The translations under genes were made by a program, and so were the position numbers. Below are positions 52,901-63,452 of a DNA stretch of 64,000 nucleotides, piece after piece. The first letter of the stretch is position 1, and each line of letters starts with the position of its first letter. Origin of the DNA: Oxyruncus cristatus (taxonomy: Eukaryota > Chordata > Aves > Passeriformes > Cotingidae); the NCBI GenBank assembly GCA_013399855.1, contig VXAY01004334.1, forward strand, positions 186,001-250,000, written 5' to 3'. Below the pieces are notes generated by a model. That model was not told the DNA's origin and searched no databases. It saw only the letters and a program-made list of their open reading frames with translations.

Positions 52901-54187
52901 ACAAAAATGTCCTGACCTTGGGCAGTCAGCTTTTTCCCTATGCTCAATAGAAAACTAGACTGCAGTGCTGAAGAAAGGGAAGGAAAAGATCCATTGGAAA
53001 CAACTAGAATTTATCAGAACAGTGTGATGAACTCTCCTTGGGTGAAATGGAAGGCAGCCATCAGCAGCAAGCTAAACAATATCAGCTAGATCTGCAGCTT
53101 TGCTTTAGGACCAAGTACAGAGGAGATAGGTTGTACTTCCTATAAGATGTTAAGCAGATAAAGTGGATGAGGGAAAATAGCAAGCAAATGTCTTATCAAA
53201 CACAATGTGATCGCATTTCTGCAAAGTATCTGGGTGAAAAGGTGTAACTGAGAGAATTTAATGAGTAAGAGTATTCAGAGATTGCTCCTCTTCCAGTTTT
53301 CCCAGCTCTTTACTTTCAGCTCTCCAGTTATATTTCCTTTCCTTTTCCTTACTTTTCATTCACTGCCATTTTTTTGTTGCTAATCAAAAGCAGTTTGTTT
53401 TCTTTTGATTGGGTGCTTTTTTTAACAAAATAGGAAGAAAAGAGGTTAAGCACAAATTTTACCAAATATTTCAACAAATTATGAACAGCTCTAGTCATTT
53501 ACAGGGTGATGGCCAAATAGTTTTCCCTCAGATGTCAGTCTTTTCAATTTCATGCATCCTTGCTGTAAACTACCAACCCAAGTACATAATAAATGAATGA
53601 ATTTGCCATCAGGAAGTATAAATGATACAATCTTGAACTATGGAATCTGTAGAATGGATAAGTAAAAAGCAATACTACATAAATACTTCGTGTCCTTGAT
53701 ATTATCACCTATAAGAAGATGCTAACCTTCAGAAATTTTGTAACAATGGAAGGACTTAGGAATGCTGGGGGGGAAATTATATATTTTGCTATTGAGAAAT
53801 AGCTAGCTTATTGAAGCAAATTTATGTTCTTTGGGAAAAAGTATGCAGACACTTGATAGAAATAGAACTCTTTAAAAATCCAAAGACTTTAGAAAATTTA
53901 GATCCAAACTTGCAAATCTCAAATATGGTAATTTTAACATTGATTCATTACAGAGTTGACATCTTCTGTTCTTTGGACCTCCGTGCATCTCAGCTAGAAA
54001 TCTTCTTTCTCTAACTCTTGGATAATCAGAGCTTGCCCATTAGAGGAGTCACCTTTTCTGGCTTCTTTATGCAAAGAAGTCTGGGCATCCTGGGAAACCT
54101 GTTCTGTGTTCTCAGTTACAAACGATAAACTGCAACCGCAACACAGACAGAGAACTAGACCTCTGGACTAATGTATTCATTCTATTT

Positions 54188-54203
54188 ATGATAATAATAA
54201 TAA
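54188..54203. repeat. (ATA)n microsatellite
   Basis: About five ATA/AAT units followed by 'acaatagcaatgg'. Confidence 0.8.
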
Positions 54204-56571
54204 CAATAGCAATGGAAATCATAGAAAAATACCTCTACATTATCCATGCCTTTCTTCTTCTCCTAATACCATTGAAGTAATTCATTTTTAATTTGGTACT
54301 ACACACAGAGCTGTGTTTTATAAGCAAGACAGCCAAATCAATCAAAAACTCTCAAGGCTATAGAAAGTTCCTTTTACCAAAATATCAAAGAGTCAACGTT
54401 TTCATATTTGACATTAGGAACATTACTAAACTTCTCTTGATCTGAGATCTTAAGTGTTCCAGTTACTTGCAATGTAAAGGGTGCGACATACTAGCATACA
54501 AGACCGTATAGGATAATAACTTTGAAATAAAATTAGCTGATAAAAGGTAATCAACATTTCTGTGTGTGCAACAAACCAGAATTTCCTAAAATAAAGAAAA
54601 ATGCATCTGGGAAAAATAATTATATTCATCCCAGAAAAGGAAAAAGAGAAAGAATATTGTCTTCATCTTCCTGGTAATACTCCAATTTCACTGTAAATTT
54701 ATTGCAGTTTCCCATCCATTCTTGGTGCTAAAATACCACTGATGCTTTTTATTTCTCCCTCTATGCCTCTTTCTCACTGGCCTTTTAACCTAACAGTGTG
54801 TAACTACCCAGGTGAATTTTAATCTTGTTAAGTATAGCCATGGTCTGGTTGCAAACCAAAATCAAAGCAATGCTAGATAAGTGCAAATTAAACGTTTGAC
54901 ATCCACTAACTGATAAAGAATAATAGCCCTTTGCTGATAGCCATCAGCCATGTGATTTACAATTCCCACAAACTATGTTGTTAGGGCATTTTTTTTGGTG
55001 TGTTTGTTGGGGTTTTTAATTTATTTCCTGCTATTCTTTTGCACTCCCAATCTGTATACCTAGCTCTGGAGAACAAGTGGTAAAATCTGAGACCAAACAA
55101 CTTCATATAGAATATCTTTTCTATGCTTATCTTTCCTGCCAAGAGTATTTAAAAACATAAAACAGAATATCTACAAAAATCTTTTTCTTATTTAAAAAAA
55201 TATAGAGAATAATGTTAGCTGAAAATTGGTCAAAATAAATACTTGATCCGGTGGCTGTTTTTCTTTCTAGACATCCAAACTAAATAAAAGTTTTAAAATA
55301 ATCATTTTGTTGATAAAATAAAAATAATAAAATTCTTCTATTAAAAAATTATCATACATTTTGGTGGGCAAAGTTTCTGATTCTTAACAGGAACAATCCC
55401 TTTTTATATTTTTATGTAACTATCTGGTGAGTTTCACTCTAAAAAGTTAGACTTAAGGAATTTCCATCTTCCTTCAGTGCTGACAGTACTGTTAGCAAAA
55501 GCTTCAGGTAAATACCATTGTCATACTCAGAGGGACTCCCTATACCATTAGAAAAAAAGTACAAAAATAGTAGGAACAAAACCTGCATGTTTAAAGAGTC
55601 ACATAAGATGATAGTGTCACCCTAGTATGAGATCTACAGTATCTCTGACAGTCCCTCAGACTTTTCAATGCAATTCTGTATCTTGGAATCACCATATTCA
55701 GGCTTGACTTCATGTGGGATCTCAAAAAGGGGCTTGTGAGTACAGAATGTATCTCAATGTTTTATAGGCAAAAAAATGCAAAGATGTTAAAAGCAAGCAA
55801 ACTCCAACTGTTGATAGCCTGCATTCTTACAAATTTAATAATATTTTAAAACCATTTATGATCATCAGTAGACTCATCCTTTTGAATTTTGACTGCTGTA
55901 CAGATAGTTTCCTCCCAAATGAAAGAGGTCAAGCTGTCCCCAGCTACATCGCTAGTTATATCACAGACTTTTCAACTTCTCATCTGGAAATCAGGGTGTG
56001 TTCACTTCTTAAAGCAGTGTTGCTTTCACACCTTATTCTGAGGTACAGAGCACTGTCAAAAATACCACCTTAATTAAGCATTACCTGAAATAGTTCTGAC
56101 CCTTTCTATGACTGTTCATTTATTTCCACTGCTGTACAGTGGTTAACTACAGTTAACTGCAACTCAGCTGTGCCAACCAGCCATGTCTGAGGTTGCACCG
56201 TGAACCAGATGAGTTACCCAAGAACAGAATTTATTAAATAATGCCTATTAAATTTTTTTTCACCCTGAGGTGTTTCACTACAAACAAATGTGATGGTACC
56301 GCTGAAGAGATAGAAACACAGGACAGCTGGGGACAGTAATGAGGTAATAGATATTGCCAAAGCTAGTATTGCCTCTAATACCTCTGATCACCAAAATGTG
56401 TGTGATGACCTGTCTGGAGAAGTAAATAGATAAGTACCAGAAGGGCAGAAGATAAAAAGGCAAGGACACTTGCAAAGAAAAAACAGAACACAGAAGAAGA
56501 AACAAGACACATAAGATCATATTTTTTTCTCCTTATGTGACAAAAAACGTCCCTTAGCACATGTGTGTGTC

Positions 56572-56601
56572 ATGCTAATACATAAGAAGTCATATTAGCA
56601 T
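56572..56601. repeat. Stem-loop, 9-bp arms
   Basis: The arm atgctaata (56,572-56,580) is exactly complementary to 56,593-56,601 with a 12-base loop. No function is evident. Confidence 0.8.
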
Positions 56602-57164
56602 CAATAGACTTACAGAATTAAAGTAAGACACATGCTTAAGATCCCTCTCGAAACAAAGTCTCAGCACCTATGTTTAGGAAACAGAACATAATGTGACACT
56701 CTCTTTTTTTCCTAAGTTATTTCCTAAGGAAGTTACACAGGCATTTTACATTAAATTTGTTTACTTCTTAAAGACTCAACTTTTGAAGCTGCAATAGAAA
56801 AATCACAGTTCCTGCTTTGAGGAGTAATTTTCTTTGAAAAAGCTGGAGATACAAAGTATGCACCAGTTTTTCTGTAATAAAGGTAGTATCCTCCATTAGC
56901 CTGTAATACAGTAATGTACTATTAAACACTTAAAGGTACTGCTGATGGAATGTACTACAATAATAGCATTGCTGGAAAAGAGCTCTACTTCTTTTTCAAG
57001 AGAATTTATTCCATATTGGGCCAACTGGAAAGCTTTTCAAAGACTGTCAGCAACATTAGCTCTTTTCTGTTGAGGCAAAATCAAGAATATTGGATGTGTA
57101 TTGATTTTATGCTATTCTGAGACTGTACAAGATTTGGAAGCTGGACAGAACTAGATATGTGGGT

Positions 57165-57202
57165 GTAACAGGAAAAAAAAAGGAAAAGAAAAAAAAAAAA
57201 AA
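57165..57202. repeat. A-rich tract preceding tandem duplication
   Basis: Runs of A broken by single or paired G residues. It ends where the duplicated unit begins and may have promoted slippage or misassembly. Confidence 0.85.
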
Positions 57203-57534
57203 CAGAAAAAAAACCCCACCAACTCGCAGACCAAAGCAATGCATAAAGCTTATCCAGGCTCTGAAAGCAATTTGATCTGGGATTTCTTATCACATCTTGA
57301 TTTCATTCTTTTTATTATTTACACATCTTGATGAAAAATCCACTGATGCTCAAAAACAAACAGAAAAAAAACCCCACCAACTCGCAGACCAAAGCAATGC
57401 ATAAAGCTTATCCAGGCTCTGAAAGCAATTTGATCTGGGATTTCTTATCACATCTTGATTTCATTCTTTTTATTATTTACACATCTTGATGAAAAATCCA
57501 CTGATGCTCAAAAACAAACAGAAAAAAAACCCCA
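57203..57534. repeat. Perfect 158-bp tandem duplication (2 copies plus 16-bp remnant)
   Basis: Copy 1 (57,203-57,360) and copy 2 (57,361-57,518) are identical base for base. The first 16 bases of a third copy follow (57,519-57,534). The 19-mer aaacagaaaaaaaacccca therefore occurs three times, 158 bases apart (57,200, 57,358, 57,516). This is what unequal exchange between two short direct repeats would leave. Each unit also carries the 10-mer acatcttgat twice. Perfect identity means the event is very recent, or that the assembly duplicated a stretch in error. A short minus-strand open frame over copy 1 is not a gene. Confidence 0.97.
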
Positions 57535-57689
57535 AATTAATTAGAACCTAATATTACTTATATTTTGTTCATATTCATTTGATATGTGGTCTCATATGTT
57601 TAGAGGTCTTAGATTTACAGCACAGAGGTAATCAGTGTTACAGTTTACTTAAAAAGAATATTAACCAGCATATTTTCTTTTTCCAATAT

Positions 57690-57850
57690 GGATTTTGGCT
57701 GTGGTTGCCTCATACACAGTATGATCCTGCAGTGTTTAATTACCGATGTGTTTAGACTCAGTTTAGGCAAGTTGTGGGGTGCAGCCATTAATCTCATTTA
57801 GATGTAATTTATAGGTGATTGATTACAAGTTTCAGAGGATAGAGGCACTT
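57690..57850. promoter_or_regulatory. Candidate conserved non-coding element
   Basis: Compact block with 'tgtttaattaccgatgtg', 'cagccattaatctcattta' and 'ggtgattgattacaag', the last a PBX/HOX-like TGATTGAT core. TAAT cores recur across 160 bases and there are no simple repeats. The texture is enhancer-like; conservation is untested. Confidence 0.35.
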
Positions 57851-57938
57851 TACCCTCAACATATGCAGCTTATAAAGAAAGGATGCTGTTGAATAACATC
57901 TTGAGAAATTCACTCTTAACCTGAATTATTTTGTGGAT

Positions 57939-57953
57939 ACACACACACACACA
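57939..57953. repeat. (AC)7 microsatellite
   Basis: Seven uninterrupted AC units after 'gtggat'. Confidence 0.9.
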
Positions 57954-58471
57954 AAACTGTAACCATAACTGAGATGACAGCAAAGTGAAAGCCCTATCTG
58001 AAGGATTCTGGTAACCAACTGAAGCCTCTCACATCAGTTTTCCCTTGAAAGAGACGATACCTTCAAACACTGACAAGAAGATGAGGTCTTCCTTCCAGAC
58101 CGAGTCATCTTCAAGCTAGTCAAATACATAGGATAAAGACTGGTCTGCAGACATAACTTTTACATCCAAAGGAAGGGCAGACTCTTAGTAATTTACTGGG
58201 AGGTATATGAAAACTTTCCACCAAAAATTTAGAGATAAATAGGAGGGAAATCTGGGTCTGAATGGGATCCCTGTAATGCTCCAAGAAAGACTTTGGCTAT
58301 AAGAGCAAGTTCATTTCACAGAGATTGAGATACTCCTGTGGAAGGTAGACACAAAGTAAGAGAGGATCCCAACCCCAAATGGCCAGAAAGCATCTAGCAG
58401 AGAATTAGACCTCATGAGACAACTTTTTGGTTTGATCTACCACTAAGTATATTGTAATGTTGGTGTTTTCT

Positions 58472-58503
58472 TTCCCTTTGTTACCTCTTCCCTTTGTTAC
58501 CTC
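58472..58503. repeat. Tandem repeat, 16-bp unit x 2
   Basis: The unit ttccctttgttacctc is present twice in a row without mismatch. Confidence 0.92.
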
Positions 58504-59439
58504 GTTCTTGGATTATATTTTCTAGTATAAATAAGATGATAATGTATTTTTATCTGTATCTTATCTTAGATAACCTTAATATCCAAGTAGGTAGTTAGTA
58601 TCAAGCTATTCCTCACTCAGAATGAAGTGAGTCTACAAAGGCAGGTTCCAAATACCTTTAAATGTTCCCTGCTAAAAAAAAATATCTATTTTCTGCCAGC
58701 ATAGAAACAGCACAGACCCGTTTGAGACCATTTTTTCCAAGACAGCGAATGGAGAAAAATAGCAGCAGAGACACATGCCTAATTTCCCAAAATCTCAAGG
58801 GATTTTGAAGTAGACTGGATCCTTCTTTAGAGAAATAACTCTGAATCACAGAATTATTAACACTGCTTCAGGCAAGACAACTTATTATAATAATTATTCA
58901 TCACCATTTCAATCACAATTTTATATTTGAAAAGCCACCGTCATCACATGCTATTTATTTGATCACTAGTGCAGAATCTGGCCTGTACTAGGAAGAACAG
59001 ATTTTTTTATTGGCAGACAAATGAACTGTAAGGAAATTCTCAGTCCTATGAGAAATGACATCTTGATTTGTTCGTCATATGTTAAGCAAGAAGTTTAGAG
59101 GTTTGTTAGATGAAAGAAAGAATGTTCAGCACTTTACATTAAGGATCTAGAATGCAAGAGAGACATTAAAAATTGTCTGAAATAAGAATGTGAATTCACC
59201 AAAGTATTCCTGGTACATTTTCCTCAAACAACAGGGATATCAGATTTTGAAAACCAGTCAAAAGTAAAGGTTTATGACTGTTCTGTTTATTTAGATTTCA
59301 GGAGTTCTTACTAAATATATCCTAGCATTGAATTTACTGCTTTACATGCTTTCTTGAAGAGTCAGGGTGTGTTTTTAAATGAAGTTTGACTTTTCTGTCT
59401 ATTTTACAGTAAACAGCCTTGATTGCTGTTATGCCTATC

Positions 59440-59670
59440 AATAACAAAAATTCATTAGCAGATTTTTAAATGGGCTCCAAATCCTTCAGACGGTATTTTT
59501 CAGCTTTAAACAATTTAAGCACTTTCCTGAAACACTCAGAAAGGAAAGCTCTGCATCTTTCACAGCACCTCCATGAGGGGTTTAAGACCACATAAGTGTG
59601 AAATTGATAGCTGGTCAATAACTGTACAGGGTGACATTTTTCTAACCTGATTGCCCATTAAATACATGTT
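59440..59670. promoter_or_regulatory. Candidate conserved non-coding element
   Basis: Continuous non-repetitive block with 'aaaattcattagcag', 'ggtatttttcagctttaaac', 'gggtttaagaccacataagtg' and 'gattgcccattaaatac'. Several homeodomain-type cores and an NKX-like AAGTG are present. Inference from texture only. Confidence 0.3.
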
Positions 59671-60820
59671 CATCTATTTTACATATCTTAACCCCTATAG
59701 GCACGAGGCAGAGTTTGAACCACAGCCCACTGATCTCATTAGGTGCATTTCGTTAACTGAAATGGTTTTGGATAAAACTCAGAATGAGTGCTGCTTCACT
59801 CTTTTACTGATGTTGTAGTTTCAAATTTAGAAAACTATATTAGATTACCTATTTTGAAAAGATGGTCCTGCAGACTGTAGTTCTAATTTATTTTTTTCAA
59901 ATTGGTATTATTTATTTTATAAAAGTTTATACTTTAAACCTGTTCTGTATTCTAAGCTTACATTTCCATAATCAACAAGCATAGCCCCATGTGAGATTAC
60001 TACCTCCACAAAATTACACACACCCATGGAACCTGAGACAGACATATAAGGATAACGGAGTATGGAATTATTGACATCAAGGAGAGTATTGACATGAACA
60101 ATATTACTATGGTTCCTACTTTTAATCTAAAGTTAGATCAGAAGCATAACAAAAGAATGAGAGAGCATGTCATCGGACACCAGTGGTAAGTAAAGACCTA
60201 CCACTGACTGGAATAAGTTACTGCAGAAAATAGTACTGATTTATGTCCCACTACAAATCTACAGCAATTTCTATTAATAACTAAATTTGCGATCATAAAT
60301 GGTTGCATACCCATTGATAGTATTATTCTGAGGTATCATAATTTTAAACAGAATTCTCTAATAAACAAGATACAGATATATATCCAGTTCTATTATTTGT
60401 ATAACTTCTAGTATGTAAACAACCTGAGGATTTTTTGATATATTGCCTCAGAATTTAAACTACAGTCAAACAATGGAATCCATTTTTCACATTCAATAAG
60501 GCATGATTTGGGCTGGTACTTTGGTACTGGCACTGGATCAGACATATCTTCTCCTTCAATAAAAAAAGAATACTTAGATAAACCTGATTATAAAACCTAT
60601 GTCAGCATCAGCTAGCGGCATTGCAAAAAACAGAAACTTGTGAGTACTTTGGTCTTCCAAATGGTTCCTCCCTAAAAGAAGTGGATTTATATACATATAT
60701 AATAAACTATTTTCTTCATCATACTACCAGGAATAATGCCTTCTTATGCACAGAAATAGACAGTCACAAGTATGTTATCAAATGCTACAAATTTTCATAT
60801 TAAACAAAGATGCATTAAAT

Positions 60821-60832
60821 AAAAAAAAAAAA
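60821..60832. repeat. Poly-A run (12)
   Basis: Twelve A residues in a row in non-coding sequence, directly after 'gcattaaat'. Confidence 0.85.
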
Positions 60833-61289
60833 TTGAAGTTATGTTTTTTGAAAATAGTATCACTAACTTTTTAGATAAATCTGAAGAAGGAGTAAGGTAG
60901 ATATTTGGTAGAACTAAATACCAGTGATAAATAGAAGGGAAATTCCCTATGAGTGGGAAACTGGACAGATATCAATATCTATGCATGATCTGGCAAGCTG
61001 TCTTGAAAAACAAAATGAATTTCAGTAGTTCCCCTGGTAGTTCTGTAAACAATTAAACAATAATTAGTTATCCATGTCTGAAAAAAGAAAAATAATATAT
61101 TTTTCCAAGTTAAAGATCACATGAATGAGTTGACAACTTTCTGATGGTGGATTACTAGCAAACAACAAAACTAACTTCTGGTATATGCTTAAAGGCAGTT
61201 TCATCATGTTAATTGGTCATGCAAACTTTAAAAAAAAAAATCAAAGCAAGAAATATTTTTTACTTGGGGGATGGGCGTTTTTCTGACCA

Positions 61290-61520
61290 CTTATGAGCAA
61301 ATGAATTCAGTATGCAAATGCACAATCACATGTTTGGCACAAGAAATTCACTCATTTCCTTAGCTTGTCACATTGTGCAATTTGTTTTCCAATGCAGGCT
61401 TCTGCTCATTATTAATAATAAATAAATCAAAAGTTCTTGTTTTTGCATGTCTCACAGCTGGCCCTTCATAAATCTAAAATGCCAATAACTATCAAGTATT
61501 GCAGATACGCCTTAGCGAGA
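61290..61520. promoter_or_regulatory. Candidate conserved non-coding element with octamer site
   Basis: A perfect octamer ATGCAAAT (61,312-61,319) is followed by 'tcacatgtttggcac', 'cattgtgcaatttg' (C/EBP-like) and 'cattattaataataaataaa', then 'tctcacagctggccctt'. About 230 bases without simple repeat. One of the stronger visual candidates for a deeply conserved enhancer, but untested. Confidence 0.38.
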
Positions 61521-62092
61521 AGGTTCCAACTATTTTGGTCATACTGTAATTTTTGTTTCAGAAACATGGTTTTAATAGGGTTTTGCTAGGGAAAATGTTG
61601 AGTGGAAAAGCTTGATTTTTTTTTTAAACTCAGACTTCAAATTACAAAGCAAATGTGGGAAAATAGGTGGAATCTGTGTTGCTAAACACTCCCCATAAAG
61701 TTCACACTCTTGAGAATATTTCTAGTACCACAAAAATATTCTCACAAGTAAAATAATATTTCTTTGTTACATGTTAATCAAAAGCCTCCAAGGGAGCTAT
61801 TTTTATAGATGAAGGGAGAAAAACATCTTTGTAAAACATCAGCCAGTCCATAAATCAAGCAATGCTATGGTATTATGGAGGAGGACAGCCACGCTAATTT
61901 CTAGCATATTAGAGAAAAGGAGATAGAGGTCTTCTAAAGGTTGCATGGGGCCATCTTTAAATTTTCTTGTATCTTGTCAAATGAACGTCACATATGCCTA
62001 CTTTCAAAATGTGATTTTCAGCTCTTTAGAACATTTTCCACTGACTGAAACATAAAGCTATCTTTTTGCTCTGGAATCTTTTTTTCTTATCA

Positions 62093-62290
62093 TAAAATCT
62101 CAAAACATAGAGTTGGAAGGGAAATAAAAAGGTTATTCATTAAGCTTTTTACCTCCACCAAGCAGGATCAAACTGTACGTCAGATGTTCCTGCCAGATAC
62201 TTCTCTAACTCCACTATTAAAGCCCTTAGTAATGAAAGCCTTTTCCAAGAATCTAGTCTAAATACTTATTTAACCTTACGGTTAGCCATC
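62093..62290 (-). mobile_element. Old, degraded CR1-like LINE fragment (antisense)
   Basis: On the plus strand the text begins 'aacatagagttggaaggg', continues 'caccaagcaggatcaaact' and 'gatgttcctgccagatactt', then 'gaaagccttttccaagaatc' and 'aatacttatttaacctt'. This follows the order of an antisense CR1 3' end but with many substitutions and small indels, so it is clearly older than the copies at 38 and 63 kb. Borders are approximate. Confidence 0.6.
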
Positions 62291-63166
62291 ACATTTTGCT
62301 AAAATCTAACAGAAAACTTTCATGGTACAATTAATTAATTTCTTCTTGGTTTATCCAGCCTTAGCAGAAATATTTTACTTGTATGATGACTTAACATGCT
62401 TCCTTCTTGCCTCCTCTAGGTTCATCAATGGTTTCCCAGTTTCACAGGTTCTAATAACTTTGGCTGTTCACCCATGGACTATCTTCATGAGCCCATCCCT
62501 GCAGAAAGAATGGAAACCACAAACCAGCTCCAAGGCTCTCACATCTCTGAGTGTAAGCTATTGTGTACCTGGTCCCACCTACAACACTCCCCACTGACAG
62601 GTTTCAGCAGGACATCAGCTGTGAACCAGGCTCATTTGTGGTCAGTAGCAGCCAAACCGACCTCCTGTGAAAGATGATGGTTCTCTCCTGCCATGATCCT
62701 CCCCACTCCAATGCTTATCTCAAATTCCAACCTCTGCTTGAAAGCGCTTGCTGACTCTCCCAGGAGGATGCCACCTACAAAGATAATAAGAACACTCTCT
62801 AACATACTATCCAGATAGCTAATCAAAAGAGTTCATAGTGGACAGCAGAAAACTGCTGAGTATAGTCTGAGTTCATCTTCTAATGATTCATCTTGTGTCT
62901 AGACTGTATTTCCTTTGCTATTGAAAAAATCCACAGCCCTACTGACAAGCCAGTCCTGAATGGAAATTGGTTAGATTTAATATATTTTTGACAGGTTTGT
63001 GTTAACTACAACTTATCTCCTTCTGTTACTCTCCTTTTTCAAAGTACTTACAAGTGCTTGGCTTGATTTTTAGTTCCAGTATTTTTCCACACATTGAAGA
63101 AAAGCTGACTCATTGATAATAATTGTTATTCTGTCCATTTAAAGATAGACACCAACTTTATCATTA
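62291..63166. other. Non-coding sequence with an exon-like segment
   Basis: Slightly richer in G+C between about 62,420 and 62,780. Holds overlapping unrecognised frames of 91 and 67 codons on plus and 64 on minus. The exon-like segment is listed separately. Confidence 0.6.
62420..62552 (+). other. Exon-like open segment (speculative)
   Basis: A strong acceptor context (a C/T-rich stretch ending tgcctcctctag at 62,419) precedes 133 bases that end at a donor-like gtaagc at 62,553. The segment is open in two frames: one within 62,322-62,597 and one from an ATG at 62,474 to 62,677. I recognise neither peptide. It sits just beyond a degraded CR1-like fragment, so it might be part of an older repeat or a lncRNA exon rather than a coding exon. 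Confidence 0.18.
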
Positions 63167-63452
63167 CCATAGAATCGTAGAATATGCTGAGTTGGAAGGG
63201 ACCCATCAGAATCATTGAGTCCAATTCCTGCCCCTGTACAGGACACCCTAAGAGTCACAGTATGTGCCTGAGAGCGCTGTCCAAATGCTTCTTGAACTCT
63301 GTCAGGCTTAGCAGTGTGACCACTTCTCTGGAGAGCCTGTTCCAGTGCCCAATCACCCTCTGGGTAAAAAACCTTATCCTGATATCTAAACTAAACCTCC
63401 TCTGACTCAGCTTCATGCTGTTTCCTTGTGTCCTGTCACTGGTTGCAGGAGT
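63167..63452 (-). mobile_element. CR1-type LINE (CR1-J-like), 5'-truncated, antisense
   Basis: The plus strand reads as the reverse complement of a CR1 3' region: 'catagaatcgtagaat', 'gagttggaagggacccatca', 'cattgagtccaattcctg', 'acaggacaccctaagagtca', 'cttgaactctgtcaggctta', 'gagcctgttccagtgcccaa', 'accctctgggtaaaaaacct', 'tgtcctgtcactggttgca'. The order is complete over about 285 bases and divergence looks modest, so it is younger than the 62.1 kb fragment. It resembles the CR1-J group by memory. A plus-strand frame of 73 codons inside it is not a gene. The 5' truncation point is at the right end. Confidence 0.95.

Larger units (their letters stand above)
49908..57164. other. Non-coding AT-rich sequence, no gene
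   Basis: No supportable gene; the longest frame is 113 codons (51,354-51,695, plus), unrecognised. Minor items: an (ATA)n run near 54,188-54,203, a TG-rich tract at 54,988-55,015, a block at 54,895-54,985 with 'gctgatagccatcagccatg', two GTTAAC sites near 56,145, and a 9-bp stem-loop at 56,572. Confidence 0.7.
57535..62092. other. Non-coding AT-rich sequence, no gene
   Basis: No supportable gene; open frames are below 65 codons. Holds an AC microsatellite (57,939), a 16-bp tandem repeat (58,472), an A12 run (60,821-60,832) and three regulatory-looking blocks listed separately. Confidence 0.75.

Noticed and set aside
63184..63405. 73-codon open frame
   Set aside because: Lies wholly inside an antisense CR1 3' fragment.
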